Shown here: positions 1 to 7,372 of the stretch, one piece after another
How the letters are laid out: the number at the start of each line of letters is the position of its first letter
Position numbering within the stretch: the stretch's first letter is position 1
Source of the DNA: Flavobacteriales bacterium
GTDB taxonomy: Bacteria; Bacteroidota; Bacteroidia; Flavobacteriales_D; Crocinitomicaceae
Reading direction: 5' to 3'
DNA length: 15,349 nucleotides
NCBI GenBank assembly: GCA_947458985.1
Contig: CANHBA010000036.1
Span: forward strand, 1-15,349
Position numbers and translations under genes: made by a program
The notes under the pieces: generated by a model
What the model was told of the DNA's origin: nothing
The model's input: only the letters and a program-made list of their open reading frames with translations
The model's database searches: none

Positions 1-461
1 CTCAACTGAAAAGGAGCTGAACGGTTCGACTTCAGAACCTGAATAGCCTGACCTTTAATTTGGGTGAAAAGCGCCATGATCAAAGGATTGAACCTTTCGA
101 TATGCCCGACCTGAACCAAAACCTGCTGTTGTTCTGCTAACAGCTTTAATTGTTGCGCATCGGATAGCAGCGAACAAATTGGTTTTTCGATGAAAACAGC
201 TTTTGCTGAACGAAGAGCCTGGGCAGCCAATTCAAAATGAGCTGGCGTACTGGCTATAATTGCGACTGCATCTGCGTTTTGAAGGAGTTCTTCATAGGAA
301 GCAAAGATGGAAAGCTCCGGCATTTCAGACCTGAGCTCAATAGATCTATCTGTATTGTGATCAAAGACACCCGCAATTTGAAAATGCGCGGGTAGGTCTT
401 GCAACACCTTGAGGTGAATGCGACCTAAATAGCCCATGCCAACTAAACCGATGCGTATCAT
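1..461 (-). CDS. Gfo/Idh/MocA family oxidoreductase, N-terminal part (partial)
   Basis: My own translation from the ATG at 459-461 gives 153 codons before the window edge; the C-terminal domain is missing. Seen: a Rossmann dinucleotide-binding start (GLVGMGYLGRIHL, residues 5-17), an acidic strand end (GVFDHN, 31-36) where the NAD(P) ribose is usually bound, the family signature EKPI (92-95) and VGHIERFNP (118-126). These are hallmarks of Gfo/Idh/MocA dehydrogenases, cytosolic enzymes that oxidise or reduce sugars, inositols or nucleotide sugars with NAD(P). The VGHIERFNP form resembles members acting on nucleotide sugars, but substrate cannot be assigned from half a protein. The gene follows rplT on the same strand; its start lies only 10 nt past the U-tract of the ribosomal operon terminator, so its promoter must overlap that terminator or it is expressed by read-through. 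Confidence 0.9.
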   Translation of the reverse strand, partial: MIRIGLVGMGYLGRIHLKVLQDLPAHFQIAGVFDHNTDRSIELRSEMPELSIFASYEELLQNADAVAIIASTPAHFELAAQALRSAKAVFIEKPICSLLSDAQQLKLLAEQQQVLVQVGHIERFNPLIMALFTQIKGQAIQVLKSNRSAPFQL

Positions 462-470
462 TGCGAATTC

Positions 471-512
471 AAAAAATAAAAAAAGCCATTAATCGGGTGG
501 ACTAATGGCTTT
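471..512 (-). terminator. Rho-independent terminator of the thrS-infC-rpmI-rplT operon
   Basis: Read on the minus strand, a 10-bp perfect stem (AAAGCCATTA / TAATGGCTTT, plus-strand positions 482-491 and 503-512) with an 11-nt loop is followed directly by a T-rich tract (TTTTTTTATTTTTT, overlapping the stem base and ending at 471). It begins 21 nt after the rplT stop codon, the right place to end the operon. The plus-strand side has no T-tract, so it is directional for minus-strand transcription. Confidence 0.9.
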
Positions 513-533
513 GAGCTGATATAGTATTCAAAC

Positions 534-881
534 TTATTTTTTTACCGTATCGACAACCGCTTTGAAAGCTTCTGGGTGGTTCATAGCTAAATCAGCAAGT
601 ACTTTGCGATTGAGTTCGATACCACTTTTGTGTACGGCACCCATAAACTGTGAATAGCTCATGCCGTGAAGGCGAGCTCCCGCGTTGATACGGGTAATCC
701 AGAGTGAACGGTAATTTCTTTTCTTTTGTTTACGTCCGGAGTACGCATAAACAAGCCCTTTTTCAATGGCATTTTTAGCGACGGTCCAAACATTTTTACG
801 ACGACCAAAGTATCCTTTGGCCAATTTCATCAAGTTCTTTCTGCGAGCTCTTGACGCGACGTGATTTACTGATCTTGGCAT
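534..881 (-). CDS. rplT: 50S ribosomal protein L20
   Basis: 115 residues, full length for bL20. It starts with the conserved MPRSVNHVASRARRK segment, then KGYFGRRKNVW (residues 23-33) and RNYRSLWITRINAGAR (55-70), all typical of L20. L20 binds 23S rRNA early in large-subunit assembly. The N-terminal half is a long basic helical extension and the C-terminal half (about 60-115) is the globular RNA-binding domain, which in other bacteria also represses its own operon. It is the last gene of the thrS-infC-rpmI-rplT set, separated from rpmI by an 86-nt gap, and is followed by a strong terminator. Confidence 0.98.
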   Translation of the reverse strand: MPRSVNHVASRARRKNLMKLAKGYFGRRKNVWTVAKNAIEKGLVYAYSGRKQKKRNYRSLWITRINAGARLHGMSYSQFMGAVHKSGIELNRKVLADLAMNHPEAFKAVVDTVKK

Positions 882-967
882 ATTTTCTAAATTTTTTGGT
901 AGGGAGTGCTTCTAGGAAGTCTTAGGAACTCAGTACCGGGTTCTACAATTTATTAACCGTTAAGGGA

Positions 968-1165
968 CTATTTCATGCACAATTGCAATTTGACATTTGA
1001 GAGGTCAGCATCGTGAACCAATCCGGCGTGCGTAAGATTGCGCTTACGTTTTGTAGCCTTTTTGGTCAAGATGTGGCTCTTAAATGCATGCTTGCGCTTG
1101 ATTTTGCCACTTCCAGTGATGGTGAATCGCTTCTTTGCACTGGATTTTGTTTTCATTTTAGGCAT
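968..1165 (-). CDS. rpmI: 50S ribosomal protein L35
   Basis: 65 residues, the usual bL35 length. MPKMKTKSSAKKRFTITGSGKIKR at the N-terminus and HILTKKATKRKRNL (residues 31-44) are the conserved basic RNA-binding segments of L35. It is a small component of the large ribosomal subunit. Its start lies 40 nt after the infC stop codon; the upstream stretch is A-rich (AAAAAAAGCAAG just before the ATG) rather than carrying a Shine-Dalgarno sequence, as usual in Bacteroidota. The plus-strand reading frame on the opposite strand here has no family features and is a shadow. Confidence 0.97.
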   Translation of the reverse strand: MPKMKTKSSAKKRFTITGSGKIKRKHAFKSHILTKKATKRKRNLTHAGLVHDADLSNVKLQLCMK

Positions 1166-1205
1166 TTGACTTGCTTTTTTTGTGTTAAACTTCTATATCA
1201 GCTTC

Positions 1206-1751
1206 TTATTTCTTTTTCGGGTTGATCATGAGGATCATTTTTTTACCTTCTAGTTTGGGTAGTTGTTCTACCGTACCGAGGTCAGCGAGTTCTTGGGCAA
1301 ACTTGAGTAGTAAAATCTCGCCTCTGTCTTTAAACACGATGGTTCTTCCTTTGAAGAAAACGTAGGCTTTCACCTTACTGCCTTCTTCGAGAAATTTTTT
1401 AGCATGGGCTAATTTGAAGTCGAAATCGTGGTCGTCGGTGTTGGGACCAAAACGAATTTCTTTCAAAATAACTTTACTTTGTTTGGCTTTCAGTTCTTTT
1501 TGTTTACGCTTTTGGTTGTAAATAAACTTTTTGTAGTCTAGGATTTTACAAACAGGCGGCGTTGCGTTTGGAGAGATTTCAACAAGATCCATGTCTTGCT
1601 CCTCAGCCAAAGCGATCCCTTGGGCAACGCTCATGACTTGTGGTTCTTCTCCTTCGATAACAAGGCGGATTTCAGACGCATAAATCTTTTCATTGATGCG
1701 ATGCTGAGCAGCCTCTTCTCTTTTTACAAATGGTTTTGAGTTTCTTCTCAT
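1206..1751 (-). CDS. infC: Translation initiation factor IF-3
   Basis: 181 residues with both IF-3 domains: N-terminal domain about residues 16-85 (RINEKIYASEIRLV near its start, LVEISPNATPPVCKILDYKK at its end) and C-terminal domain about 93-178 (KEIRFGPNTDDHDFDFKLAHA, then FFKGRTIVFKDRGE). IF-3 binds the 30S subunit, checks the start codon-initiator tRNA pairing and prevents premature joining of 50S. The start is ATG and the codon directly before it is an in-frame TGA, so there is no rare upstream start such as the AUU that mediates infC self-control in E. coli. The gene begins 17 nt after the thrS stop codon, so it is surely co-transcribed with thrS. Confidence 0.98.
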   Translation of the reverse strand: MRRNSKPFVKREEAAQHRINEKIYASEIRLVIEGEEPQVMSVAQGIALAEEQDMDLVEISPNATPPVCKILDYKKFIYNQKRKQKELKAKQSKVILKEIRFGPNTDDHDFDFKLAHAKKFLEEGSKVKAYVFFKGRTIVFKDRGEILLLKFAQELADLGTVEQLPKLEGKKMILMINPKKK

Positions 1752-1768
1752 TCAGTAGTTAGTTCAAC

Positions 1769-3706
1769 TTAAGCCAATTCTGCGGAAATTACTTCCTGAA
1801 CTAATTCCGCAAATTTGTTCAGGTCCATGCTGCCGTGGTCTCCGACGCCGCGTTGTCTTACTGAGATGGTATTAGACTCGGCTTCTTTTTCTCCGACGAT
1901 GAGCATGAAAGGCAATTTATTGAGTTCTGCATCGCGGATTTTCTTTCCGATTTTCTCGTTGCGGTCGTCAATAAGTCCGCGAATATCGGAATTATTTAGG
2001 AATTCTGAAACTTTTTCTGCGTACTCGTTGTATTTATCGGAGATTGGCAAGACAATAAATTGCTCTGTGGAGAGCCAAAGTGGGAAATCGCCAGCGCAAT
2101 GTTCGAGCAATACAGCCACGAAGCGCTCCATAGAACCGAAAGGTGCGCGGTGGATCATGACAGGGCGGTGTTTTTGGTTGTCGGCACCAATGTACTCGAG
2201 CTCAAAACGTTCGGGAAGGTTGTAGTCTACTTGAATGGTACCCAATTGCCACTCCCGACCCAAGGCATCTTGAACCATGAAGTCGAGCTTAGGGCCGTAA
2301 AAAGCAGCCTCGCCGTAGGCCACAACAGTTGGCAATTCTTTTTCTGCTGCCGCCTCGATGATCGCTTGTTCGGCACGCTGCCAGTTTTCTTCAGAACCGA
2401 TATATTTGGCGCGATTTTCCTTGTCGCGCAGCGAAATTTGCGCTTTGAAATTCTCGAATTTGAGGGTCTTGAGTACGTACAAGACGATGTCGATGACGTT
2501 CTTGAATTCTTCTTTTACTTGTTCTTGGGTACAGAAGATATGGGCGTCGTCTTGAGTGAAGCCGCGTACGCGGGTAAGGCCGTGGAGCTCACCGGATTGT
2601 TCGTAGCGGTATACGGTACCGAACTCGGCAAAACGAGCAGGTAGGTCTTTGTAAGAGCGTGGTTTGCTTTTGAAGATTTCGCAGTGATGCGGGCAGTTCA
2701 TTGGCTTTAAATAGAACTCTTCGTTGGGATCTGGGGTGCGGATTGGCTGAAAGGAATCGGCGCCGTATTTTTCGTAGTGACCCGAGGTAACGTAGAGTTC
2801 TTTGTTGCCGATATGTGGGGTAATGACTTGTTGGTAACCCGCCTTGCGCTGTGCTTTTTTAAGGAAGTTCTCCAAGCGCTCGCGCAATGCGGCGCCTTTT
2901 GGCAACCAAAGTGGTAAGCCCTGCCCTACTTTCTGGCTGAACGTAAATAATTCGAGTTCTTTACCCAATTTGCGGTGGTCACGACGTTTGGCCTCTTCTA
3001 GTCTTTCGAGGTGCTCGGTGAGCTCCGCTTGTTTTGGGAAAGTGATACCGTAGATGCGGGTAAGTTGTTTGTTTTTTTCTTCGCCGCGCCAGTAAGCACC
3101 AGCGATGGCCGTTAATTTAACTGCTTTAATGGAGCCGGTGTCTGGAATGTGCGGGCCACGGCAAAGGTCGGTGAAGTTCCCTTGCGTGTAAAAGGTGATG
3201 CTGCCGTCTGGGAGGTCGGCAAGAAGCTCTAATTTGTAGGGGTCTTGCTTTTCTTCGAAGTATGCGATGGCATCGGCTTTGCTGATTTCTTGGCGAACAA
3301 AAGGATTTTTGAGCTTGGCGAGCTCTTTCATTTTTTGCTCGATTTTTTCGAGGTCTTTCTCAGAAATGCTGTGCTCCATGAGGTCTACGTCGTAGTAGAA
3401 ACCGTTGGTTACGGGTGGGCCAATAGCCAATTTGATACCTGGATAGAAAAACTCGAGTGCTTCGGCCATTAAGTGGGCTGAAGAGTGCCACATGGTGGAT
3501 TTGCCTTCGGCGTCTGTCCAAGTGAGGAGTTGGAGCGTGCAATCTTGGGTTAATGGTGTGCTGGCATCCTTGACTTGATCGTCGATACGAGCAGCTAACA
3601 CATTGCGCGCCAAGCCTTCTGAAATAGATTGGGCCACTTGCATGGCTGTTGTTCCGGCGTCATACGTACGAATGTTGCCATCCGGAAAAGTAATTTGAAT
3701 AGACAT
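1769..3706 (-). CDS. thrS: Threonine--tRNA ligase
   Basis: 645 residues, full-length bacterial ThrRS. Domains: TGS (about 1-62), editing domain (65-225) with the metal-site type residues H74, H78, C182 and H186, class II catalytic core (about 245-540), anticodon-binding domain (about 545-640). In the core, C338 (in PMNCPHH), H389 (in FTQDDAHIF) and H519 (in IHRAPFGSMERF, motif 3) are the expected zinc ligands that recognise threonine; R381 follows motif 2. The enzyme charges tRNA-Thr in the cytosol and hydrolyses Ser-tRNA-Thr. It is the first gene of the thrS-infC-rpmI-rplT operon. A TAATTTTG -7 box lies 18 nt upstream of the start. Large plus-strand open frames within it are shadows. Confidence 0.98.
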   Translation of the reverse strand: MSIQITFPDGNIRTYDAGTTAMQVAQSISEGLARNVLAARIDDQVKDASTPLTQDCTLQLLTWTDAEGKSTMWHSSAHLMAEALEFFYPGIKLAIGPPVTNGFYYDVDLMEHSISEKDLEKIEQKMKELAKLKNPFVRQEISKADAIAYFEEKQDPYKLELLADLPDGSITFYTQGNFTDLCRGPHIPDTGSIKAVKLTAIAGAYWRGEEKNKQLTRIYGITFPKQAELTEHLERLEEAKRRDHRKLGKELELFTFSQKVGQGLPLWLPKGAALRERLENFLKKAQRKAGYQQVITPHIGNKELYVTSGHYEKYGADSFQPIRTPDPNEEFYLKPMNCPHHCEIFKSKPRSYKDLPARFAEFGTVYRYEQSGELHGLTRVRGFTQDDAHIFCTQEQVKEEFKNVIDIVLYVLKTLKFENFKAQISLRDKENRAKYIGSEENWQRAEQAIIEAAAEKELPTVVAYGEAAFYGPKLDFMVQDALGREWQLGTIQVDYNLPERFELEYIGADNQKHRPVMIHRAPFGSMERFVAVLLEHCAGDFPLWLSTEQFIVLPISDKYNEYAEKVSEFLNNSDIRGLIDDRNEKIGKKIRDAELNKLPFMLIVGEKEAESNTISVRQRGVGDHGSMDLNKFAELVQEVISAELA

Positions 3707-3724
3707 ATCTTATAAAATGAAGAA

Positions 3725-3732
3725 CAAAATTA
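3725..3732 (-). promoter_or_regulatory. Candidate -7 box (TAATTTTG) of the thrS operon promoter
   Basis: Minus-strand TAATTTTG matches the Bacteroidota -7 consensus TAnnTTTG and sits in the 48-bp gap between the regulator stop codon (3755) and the thrS start (3706). No good -33 TTG is present at the usual distance, which would fall in the end of the regulator gene, so the call rests on one element and its position. Confidence 0.5.
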
Positions 3733-3754
3733 CAAAAAATGCTGCAGATGACAG

Positions 3755-4555
3755 CTATTTATTGTGCTTGTGCAGGGCAGCCTGGAGATCGGCTTGCATG
3801 GCGCGAATTTGGCTTCCGAGCGCAGCATGATCAATTTGGATATCGGGTAATTCTTTGGAAATATACGAGACAAAACGCCATACCTCTAGAATTTCAGAAA
3901 CATGAACCTCGAAGGGTGCATAAAGTAGATTGGTAGAACTGAGGCGAAGAATTTGTTGGTCTTGGAGCAGGTTTTGAACATACTTAAATACGATGCCATC
4001 TTCTTTGGTGACCACAACGCAGGCAGTATTAGAGGGCAAGCGCAGCCAATCTTGCACAAATTCGCCAACGACGTAAGACCCATGAACCACCGGGGGCATG
4101 GAGTCTCCGATGATGGGGAATGCGCGGTATTTGCGGTCTTTGGAGAGAAAGGGCAAGCGCAAGGTAGGAAGTTCTTGGAGATAACTTGGGTCGGCATAGC
4201 CACTGGTATAGCCCGCGCTTACCTTTTCGGAGATGAGTTCGATTTCTTCTTCGTTTTGGGTATTGACAACCGTGGTGAGAACGCGCAGGTGCTGCCCACT
4301 CGCCTCGCCTCTCCAGGCACCTTGAAACGCGTCTAGCTCGGCAACAGGAAGTTGGTCTAGCTGCTTAGACAAAAGGACCTCTAGAGGTAGTTTTTCAGCT
4401 TGGGCCAATTGAAGCAAAAGCTCTAAACTAGGCTGCGCTACTTCGTTTTCGTAGCCGCTGTAGGTAGAGCGGTTGAGGCCGAGGTCTTGGGCCATTTCTT
4501 CTTGAGATTTGCCTTTTCTTTTGCGTAAGAACTTGAGATTTTGAGCAATGTGCAT
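3755..4555 (-). CDS. Xre-family transcriptional regulator with S24 (LexA/CI-like) peptidase domain
   Basis: 266 residues from the ATG at 4553-4555. The frame stays open to 4594, but that longer start would place a promoter-like element (4573-4605) inside the gene, and the HTH domain begins exactly at MHIAQNLKFLRKRKGKS. Domains: helix-turn-helix (about 1-60; QEEMAQDLGLNRSTYSGYE), linker, S24-type domain (about 110-235; FPIIGDSMPPVVHGSYVV), and a helical tail (about 245-266). An Ala-Gly pair (A114-G115), a Ser in GDSM (S152) and a Lys in IVFKYV (K191) stand at nearly the lambda CI positions (111-112, 149, 192), so RecA-stimulated or spontaneous self-cleavage is possible. It lies between the TonB-like gene and thrS. 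Target genes are unknown; self-regulation is likely given the dyad in its promoter. Confidence 0.9.
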   Translation of the reverse strand: MHIAQNLKFLRKRKGKSQEEMAQDLGLNRSTYSGYENEVAQPSLELLLQLAQAEKLPLEVLLSKQLDQLPVAELDAFQGAWRGEASGQHLRVLTTVVNTQNEEEIELISEKVSAGYTSGYADPSYLQELPTLRLPFLSKDRKYRAFPIIGDSMPPVVHGSYVVGEFVQDWLRLPSNTACVVVTKEDGIVFKYVQNLLQDQQILRLSSTNLLYAPFEVHVSEILEVWRFVSYISKELPDIQIDHAALGSQIRAMQADLQAALHKHNK

Positions 4556-4572
4556 AGTGCGTGTTGTTTGCT

Positions 4573-4605
4573 CAAAAGTAAATAAAATAATCAATATCTC
4601 ATCAA
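4573..4605 (-). promoter_or_regulatory. Promoter of the Xre/S24 regulator gene
   Basis: On the minus strand: TTG (plus positions 4603-4605), a 22-nt spacer, then TACTTTTG (4573-4580), matching the Bacteroidota -33/-7 pair. Transcription would start about 13 nt before the ATG at 4555. It shows that the regulator has its own promoter downstream of the TonB-like gene, and it decides the start codon choice. Confidence 0.6.
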
Positions 4606-4612
4606 AATGATG
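4600..4612. promoter_or_regulatory. Candidate operator: CATCA-AAA-TGATG dyad
   Basis: A 5-bp inverted repeat with a 3-nt centre (CATCAAAATGATG) covers the -33 element of the regulator promoter. The TAATCAA heptamer also occurs twice nearby in the same orientation (4588-4594 and 4622-4628). Xre/CI-type repressors bind such short dyads as dimers, so this may be the autoregulatory site. Evidence is position and symmetry only. Confidence 0.35.
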
Positions 4613-4643
4613 GTTATTTTTTAATCAAATTTTTAGAGCCAAT

Positions 4644-5420
4644 TTATTGGGCTTCAAACCGGTAGGAAATCCAGCCTGCGGCGCTACCATCGCCAGGACT
4701 AAACCTAGACAATTTGGCGTATTTGAGGGCTTGTTCAATCATGCAAGCACTGGCGTTCTTGCTTTTGGCAGCGATGTAATTGACCTCACTCACCCTTCCA
4801 GCGGCATTTACTTCTATTTGCAAGTATACCAAACCACTGGCATTGAAGCCACAGGTATAACCCGGGTTTCTGACATACCACGTGTTGCTTTCAAAAGCAC
4901 TGCGTTTGTTGACGCTGAAATCGACCATTACGGCACCGGCATATTGATTGGGTTGCGCCGAACCTGTAGTGTTTGTAGTTTGTGGCGTTTGACCTTGTTG
5001 TTTGAGCTGTTGTATGCGTTTGTTGCTCTCCTGAACAATGCGTTCGCGTGCGGCAGCGCCACCTGTTTGGGCAAAAACCTCCGCTTCATAGTCATGGGCA
5101 GTTTGTTCGGGGTTACCTTGGCTTGCTCCGCCTGTTTGTGCAGACCAATTTTCATAGGAAGAGGGCCTTGTATCGTTGGCGTCGCGGGCTACACTGCGCA
5201 ACTCAGCGCTTTGTTGCTGCACCTCCATTTCTTGGCGGAGTGGCTCTTTTTCTTCTTCAGTAACCTCTTCCAATGCCACTTCATAGAGCCCTTCGGTAGA
5301 AAGCAATTCTTCTTTTTTGACAGTTGTAAGTTCTAAATAGACAAATGAGCCCACGTACAAGCTGAGCACAACGATGAGTGCTTTGAGGTAGTGTTCGGAC
5401 TGAATTTGCCTTGGATTCAT
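4644..5420 (-). CDS. TonB-like energy-transducer protein
   Basis: 258 residues. One N-terminal membrane segment (about 12-30, LKALIVVLSLYVGSFVYL) follows a short charged cytoplasmic stretch. A long acidic and glutamine-rich linker (31-158, with the hexamer AQTGGA at 94-99 and 117-122) leads to a C-terminal domain (about 160-257) with the TonB/AgmX pattern: SGLVYLQIEVNAAGRVSEV, then EQALKYAKLSRFSP. Two cysteines (C190, C226) lie in this domain. TonB-type proteins carry energy from the ExbB-ExbD complex to outer-membrane receptors. The linker lacks the proline-lysine repeats of classical TonB, so an AgmX/gliding-related or other bridging role is possible. Its ATG overlaps the stop of the WG-repeat gene (ATGA, 5417-5420), so translation is coupled. 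No exbB or exbD lies in the window. Confidence 0.72.
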   Translation of the reverse strand: MNPRQIQSEHYLKALIVVLSLYVGSFVYLELTTVKKEELLSTEGLYEVALEEVTEEEKEPLRQEMEVQQQSAELRSVARDANDTRPSSYENWSAQTGGASQGNPEQTAHDYEAEVFAQTGGAAARERIVQESNKRIQQLKQQGQTPQTTNTTGSAQPNQYAGAVMVDFSVNKRSAFESNTWYVRNPGYTCGFNASGLVYLQIEVNAAGRVSEVNYIAAKSKNASACMIEQALKYAKLSRFSPGDGSAAGWISYRFEAQ

Positions 5421-7372
5421 GGTTGGTACTGAACTATTTTATTTTCGATCGGTAAATAATAGGAAATTCCGGATGCGTTGGTCAGTTGAAAAGCGCCGTC
5501 GTCTAACCTTACAATGCGTTGATACGCGCAAGGAATAAGTAGGCTGCCATCGGTATTAAAAACCCCTAAACCATCTTGATTTTCTACTAAAAAATAAGAA
5601 GTTTCAAATCGTTTAATTGTTTTAAAGGTAGGATTAAACAACCAATTGTTAGGACTGGCTAACAAACCAATACCTTCAGTGGATTCTACGAGGAAACCAA
5701 ATGGAGGAAACGCTAAAATTTGCCCATAAGTTAATGGCAAAACAATTTTGGCATCGAGCGACACCAAACCCCATTTTCCGTTTTGCTGTACTGGCCACAA
5801 ACCATTATAGACCGCTTGTGCTGCTTCGTAGGTATTCTTGACAAGTATTTTACCTTTTGTATCCATCAAACCAAGTTTTGCTGCCTTCGAAAAAACCGCA
5901 TAGCCTTCTTTTGAAAAGGCAGCCAGCTCGGACGCATTCAAAAACCAGTCCAAACCATTGAATTCCAATCTGCGACCTAGTGTATCAAAATAATGTAAGG
6001 ACTTGCCAAGTTTGGCAAAAATGAATCCGGAATCATTTGAAAAAACAATATCATCATATTTAATTGGAAGCACACTTTTACGCTGTTTAGTAAGCCCTAC
6101 TTTGCCGTTTTTGTCAATGCGCTCGTATTTTGAAACTACTACAGGCTCGATAGTATCAATTTGATTGGAAAGTGCACTCAATGTTTGTTGGAGTTCTTCC
6201 CATTGCAAGGCCTCTTTTTGCAACAACTGACCTTGATTATTGAAAATGTAATACCCAGCGCTGTCTTCAGCTACAAAGCCGTCTGTAGTCTTCGAGATAT
6301 CTAGATATTTGAGTGCTATAATGCTTTCATTTTTTTTATTAATTAGACCAAAAAGCTCATTTTTTGAAACAATTGCCAAACCGTCATAAAAAGCGCTTGC
6401 GTCGTCGTATTGGGCAGTAATAATGGCCTTACCTTGGGTGTCCATATAGCGAAAGGTGCTATTCTGAACAAAAGGATAGAGTTTTTTGAGCAGTAAATCG
6501 CCGTCTGAAGCGAGGTCTTCTAAAAAAGGATAGGCAGGGTAATCAACTTTGAATTGCGCCAACTTTTCTACGCTGTAGGGCTGCATATAAAGCCGGTAAA
6601 TTTGCTTCCAAGCGCTTGCTAATTGCGGTGCATCGGCATAGTTTTGAATAAAGCGCGCAAATGCCTCGAGCGTGCCTTCTTGTGAGTAGATGTCATAAAG
6701 ACGCCCCCAGACCTTTTCTACATATGGGTTTTCAGGATACAGCGCAATAAAATCTTTTAATTCGGCTTCGGTATTGTGTTGTGTCCGCTCTTGATACAAT
6801 AAGAGGTCGTAGCTGGCTTTTGCCTTTTGCTGCTGCAGCGCATTGGGATACATGACCACAAAAGCCTGCATGGCAGCTGAATTTTGGGCCTGCACCGCCA
6901 GGTCAAAAGCCAGTGAATCGCGCAAACCAACTACTACTTTTTTGTAGTCTGGGTACTTTTGGCCATAACGCTCCATGAACAGCTCGAGTGCTGAAATTTG
7001 AGGCGCGCTCATGGCTAATTGCAATTCTTTGGTGGCCAATTGATAGAAAAGATGTCGTGCAGTGGTGTCTTGGAGTGCTAAATCGGTTTGTAATTTGGTT
7101 TTTGACTTTACATCTAGAACTGCATAAGCACCTTCAAAAAAAGTAAGGTAAGCAAAAGCGCTATCGGCCTGGTAACAAAAAGGCGCGAGGTAATAGTTAG
7201 AAAGTCCAAAAGCAGCGGCAAGACTATCTTTTTTGAGCTCTTTGTAAAAATAGGTTTTGGCAATTCCGAAATTGGCTTGAGAAAGTGCTGCTAAACCTTT
7301 TTGCGTATTTTTCTGAGCGTGAATTGCTACGCTACAAAAGAGAATGAAAGTCACAAGGATGCACTTTTTCAT
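5417..7372 (-). CDS. Exported WG-repeat protein with N-terminal helical repeats
   Basis: 651 residues from the ATG at 7370-7372, chosen because it begins a clear signal peptide (MKKCILVTFILFCSVAIHAQ) and makes an ATGA overlap with the nadE stop; a longer frame to 7411 would hide the signal. The first half (about 21-290) looks alpha-helical, with a recurring F-x3-YP-type motif (for example FVVMYPNALQ, FIALYPENPY, FIQNYADAPQ, FKVDYPAYPF). The second half (about 295-645) holds WG-type beta repeats, such as NGKWGLVSLDAKIVLPLTYG (531-550), FGLINKKNESIIALKY and LGVFNTDGSLLIPCAY. WG repeats are thought to be binding surfaces; no enzymatic motif is seen. It likely acts in the periplasm or outside the cell. 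It sits between nadE and the TonB-like gene, overlapping both by 4 nt. Confidence 0.85.
   Translation of the reverse strand: MKKCILVTFILFCSVAIHAQKNTQKGLAALSQANFGIAKTYFYKELKKDSLAAAFGLSNYYLAPFCYQADSAFAYLTFFEGAYAVLDVKSKTKLQTDLALQDTTARHLFYQLATKELQLAMSAPQISALELFMERYGQKYPDYKKVVVGLRDSLAFDLAVQAQNSAAMQAFVVMYPNALQQQKAKASYDLLLYQERTQHNTEAELKDFIALYPENPYVEKVWGRLYDIYSQEGTLEAFARFIQNYADAPQLASAWKQIYRLYMQPYSVEKLAQFKVDYPAYPFLEDLASDGDLLLKKLYPFVQNSTFRYMDTQGKAIITAQYDDASAFYDGLAIVSKNELFGLINKKNESIIALKYLDISKTTDGFVAEDSAGYYIFNNQGQLLQKEALQWEELQQTLSALSNQIDTIEPVVVSKYERIDKNGKVGLTKQRKSVLPIKYDDIVFSNDSGFIFAKLGKSLHYFDTLGRRLEFNGLDWFLNASELAAFSKEGYAVFSKAAKLGLMDTKGKILVKNTYEAAQAVYNGLWPVQQNGKWGLVSLDAKIVLPLTYGQILAFPPFGFLVESTEGIGLLASPNNWLFNPTFKTIKRFETSYFLVENQDGLGVFNTDGSLLIPCAYQRIVRLDDGAFQLTNASGISYYLPIENKIVQYQP

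Noticed and set aside
2060..2644. 194-residue open frame on the plus strand opposite thrS
   Set aside because: Lies wholly antisense to a clear ThrRS, has no family features, and several other shadow frames occur in the same stretch.
3707..3754. T-box or other riboswitch leader before thrS
   Set aside because: The gap is 48 bp and shows no T-box sequence or stable stem; too short for a riboswitch.
4556..4594. Longer start for the Xre regulator (13 extra residues)
   Set aside because: The extra codons coincide with a TTG/TACTTTTG promoter and precede the normal beginning of the HTH domain.
4600..4628. Plus-strand hairpin CATCAAAATGATG followed by T-rich sequence as a terminator
   Set aside because: No plus-strand gene ends here and the stem is only 5 A/T-rich base pairs; an operator reading is more plausible.
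4647..5336. 229-residue plus-strand open frame with hydrophobic stretches
   Set aside because: It is the complement of the TonB-like gene; its Leu/Phe richness comes from the Gln/Glu-rich linker read backwards.
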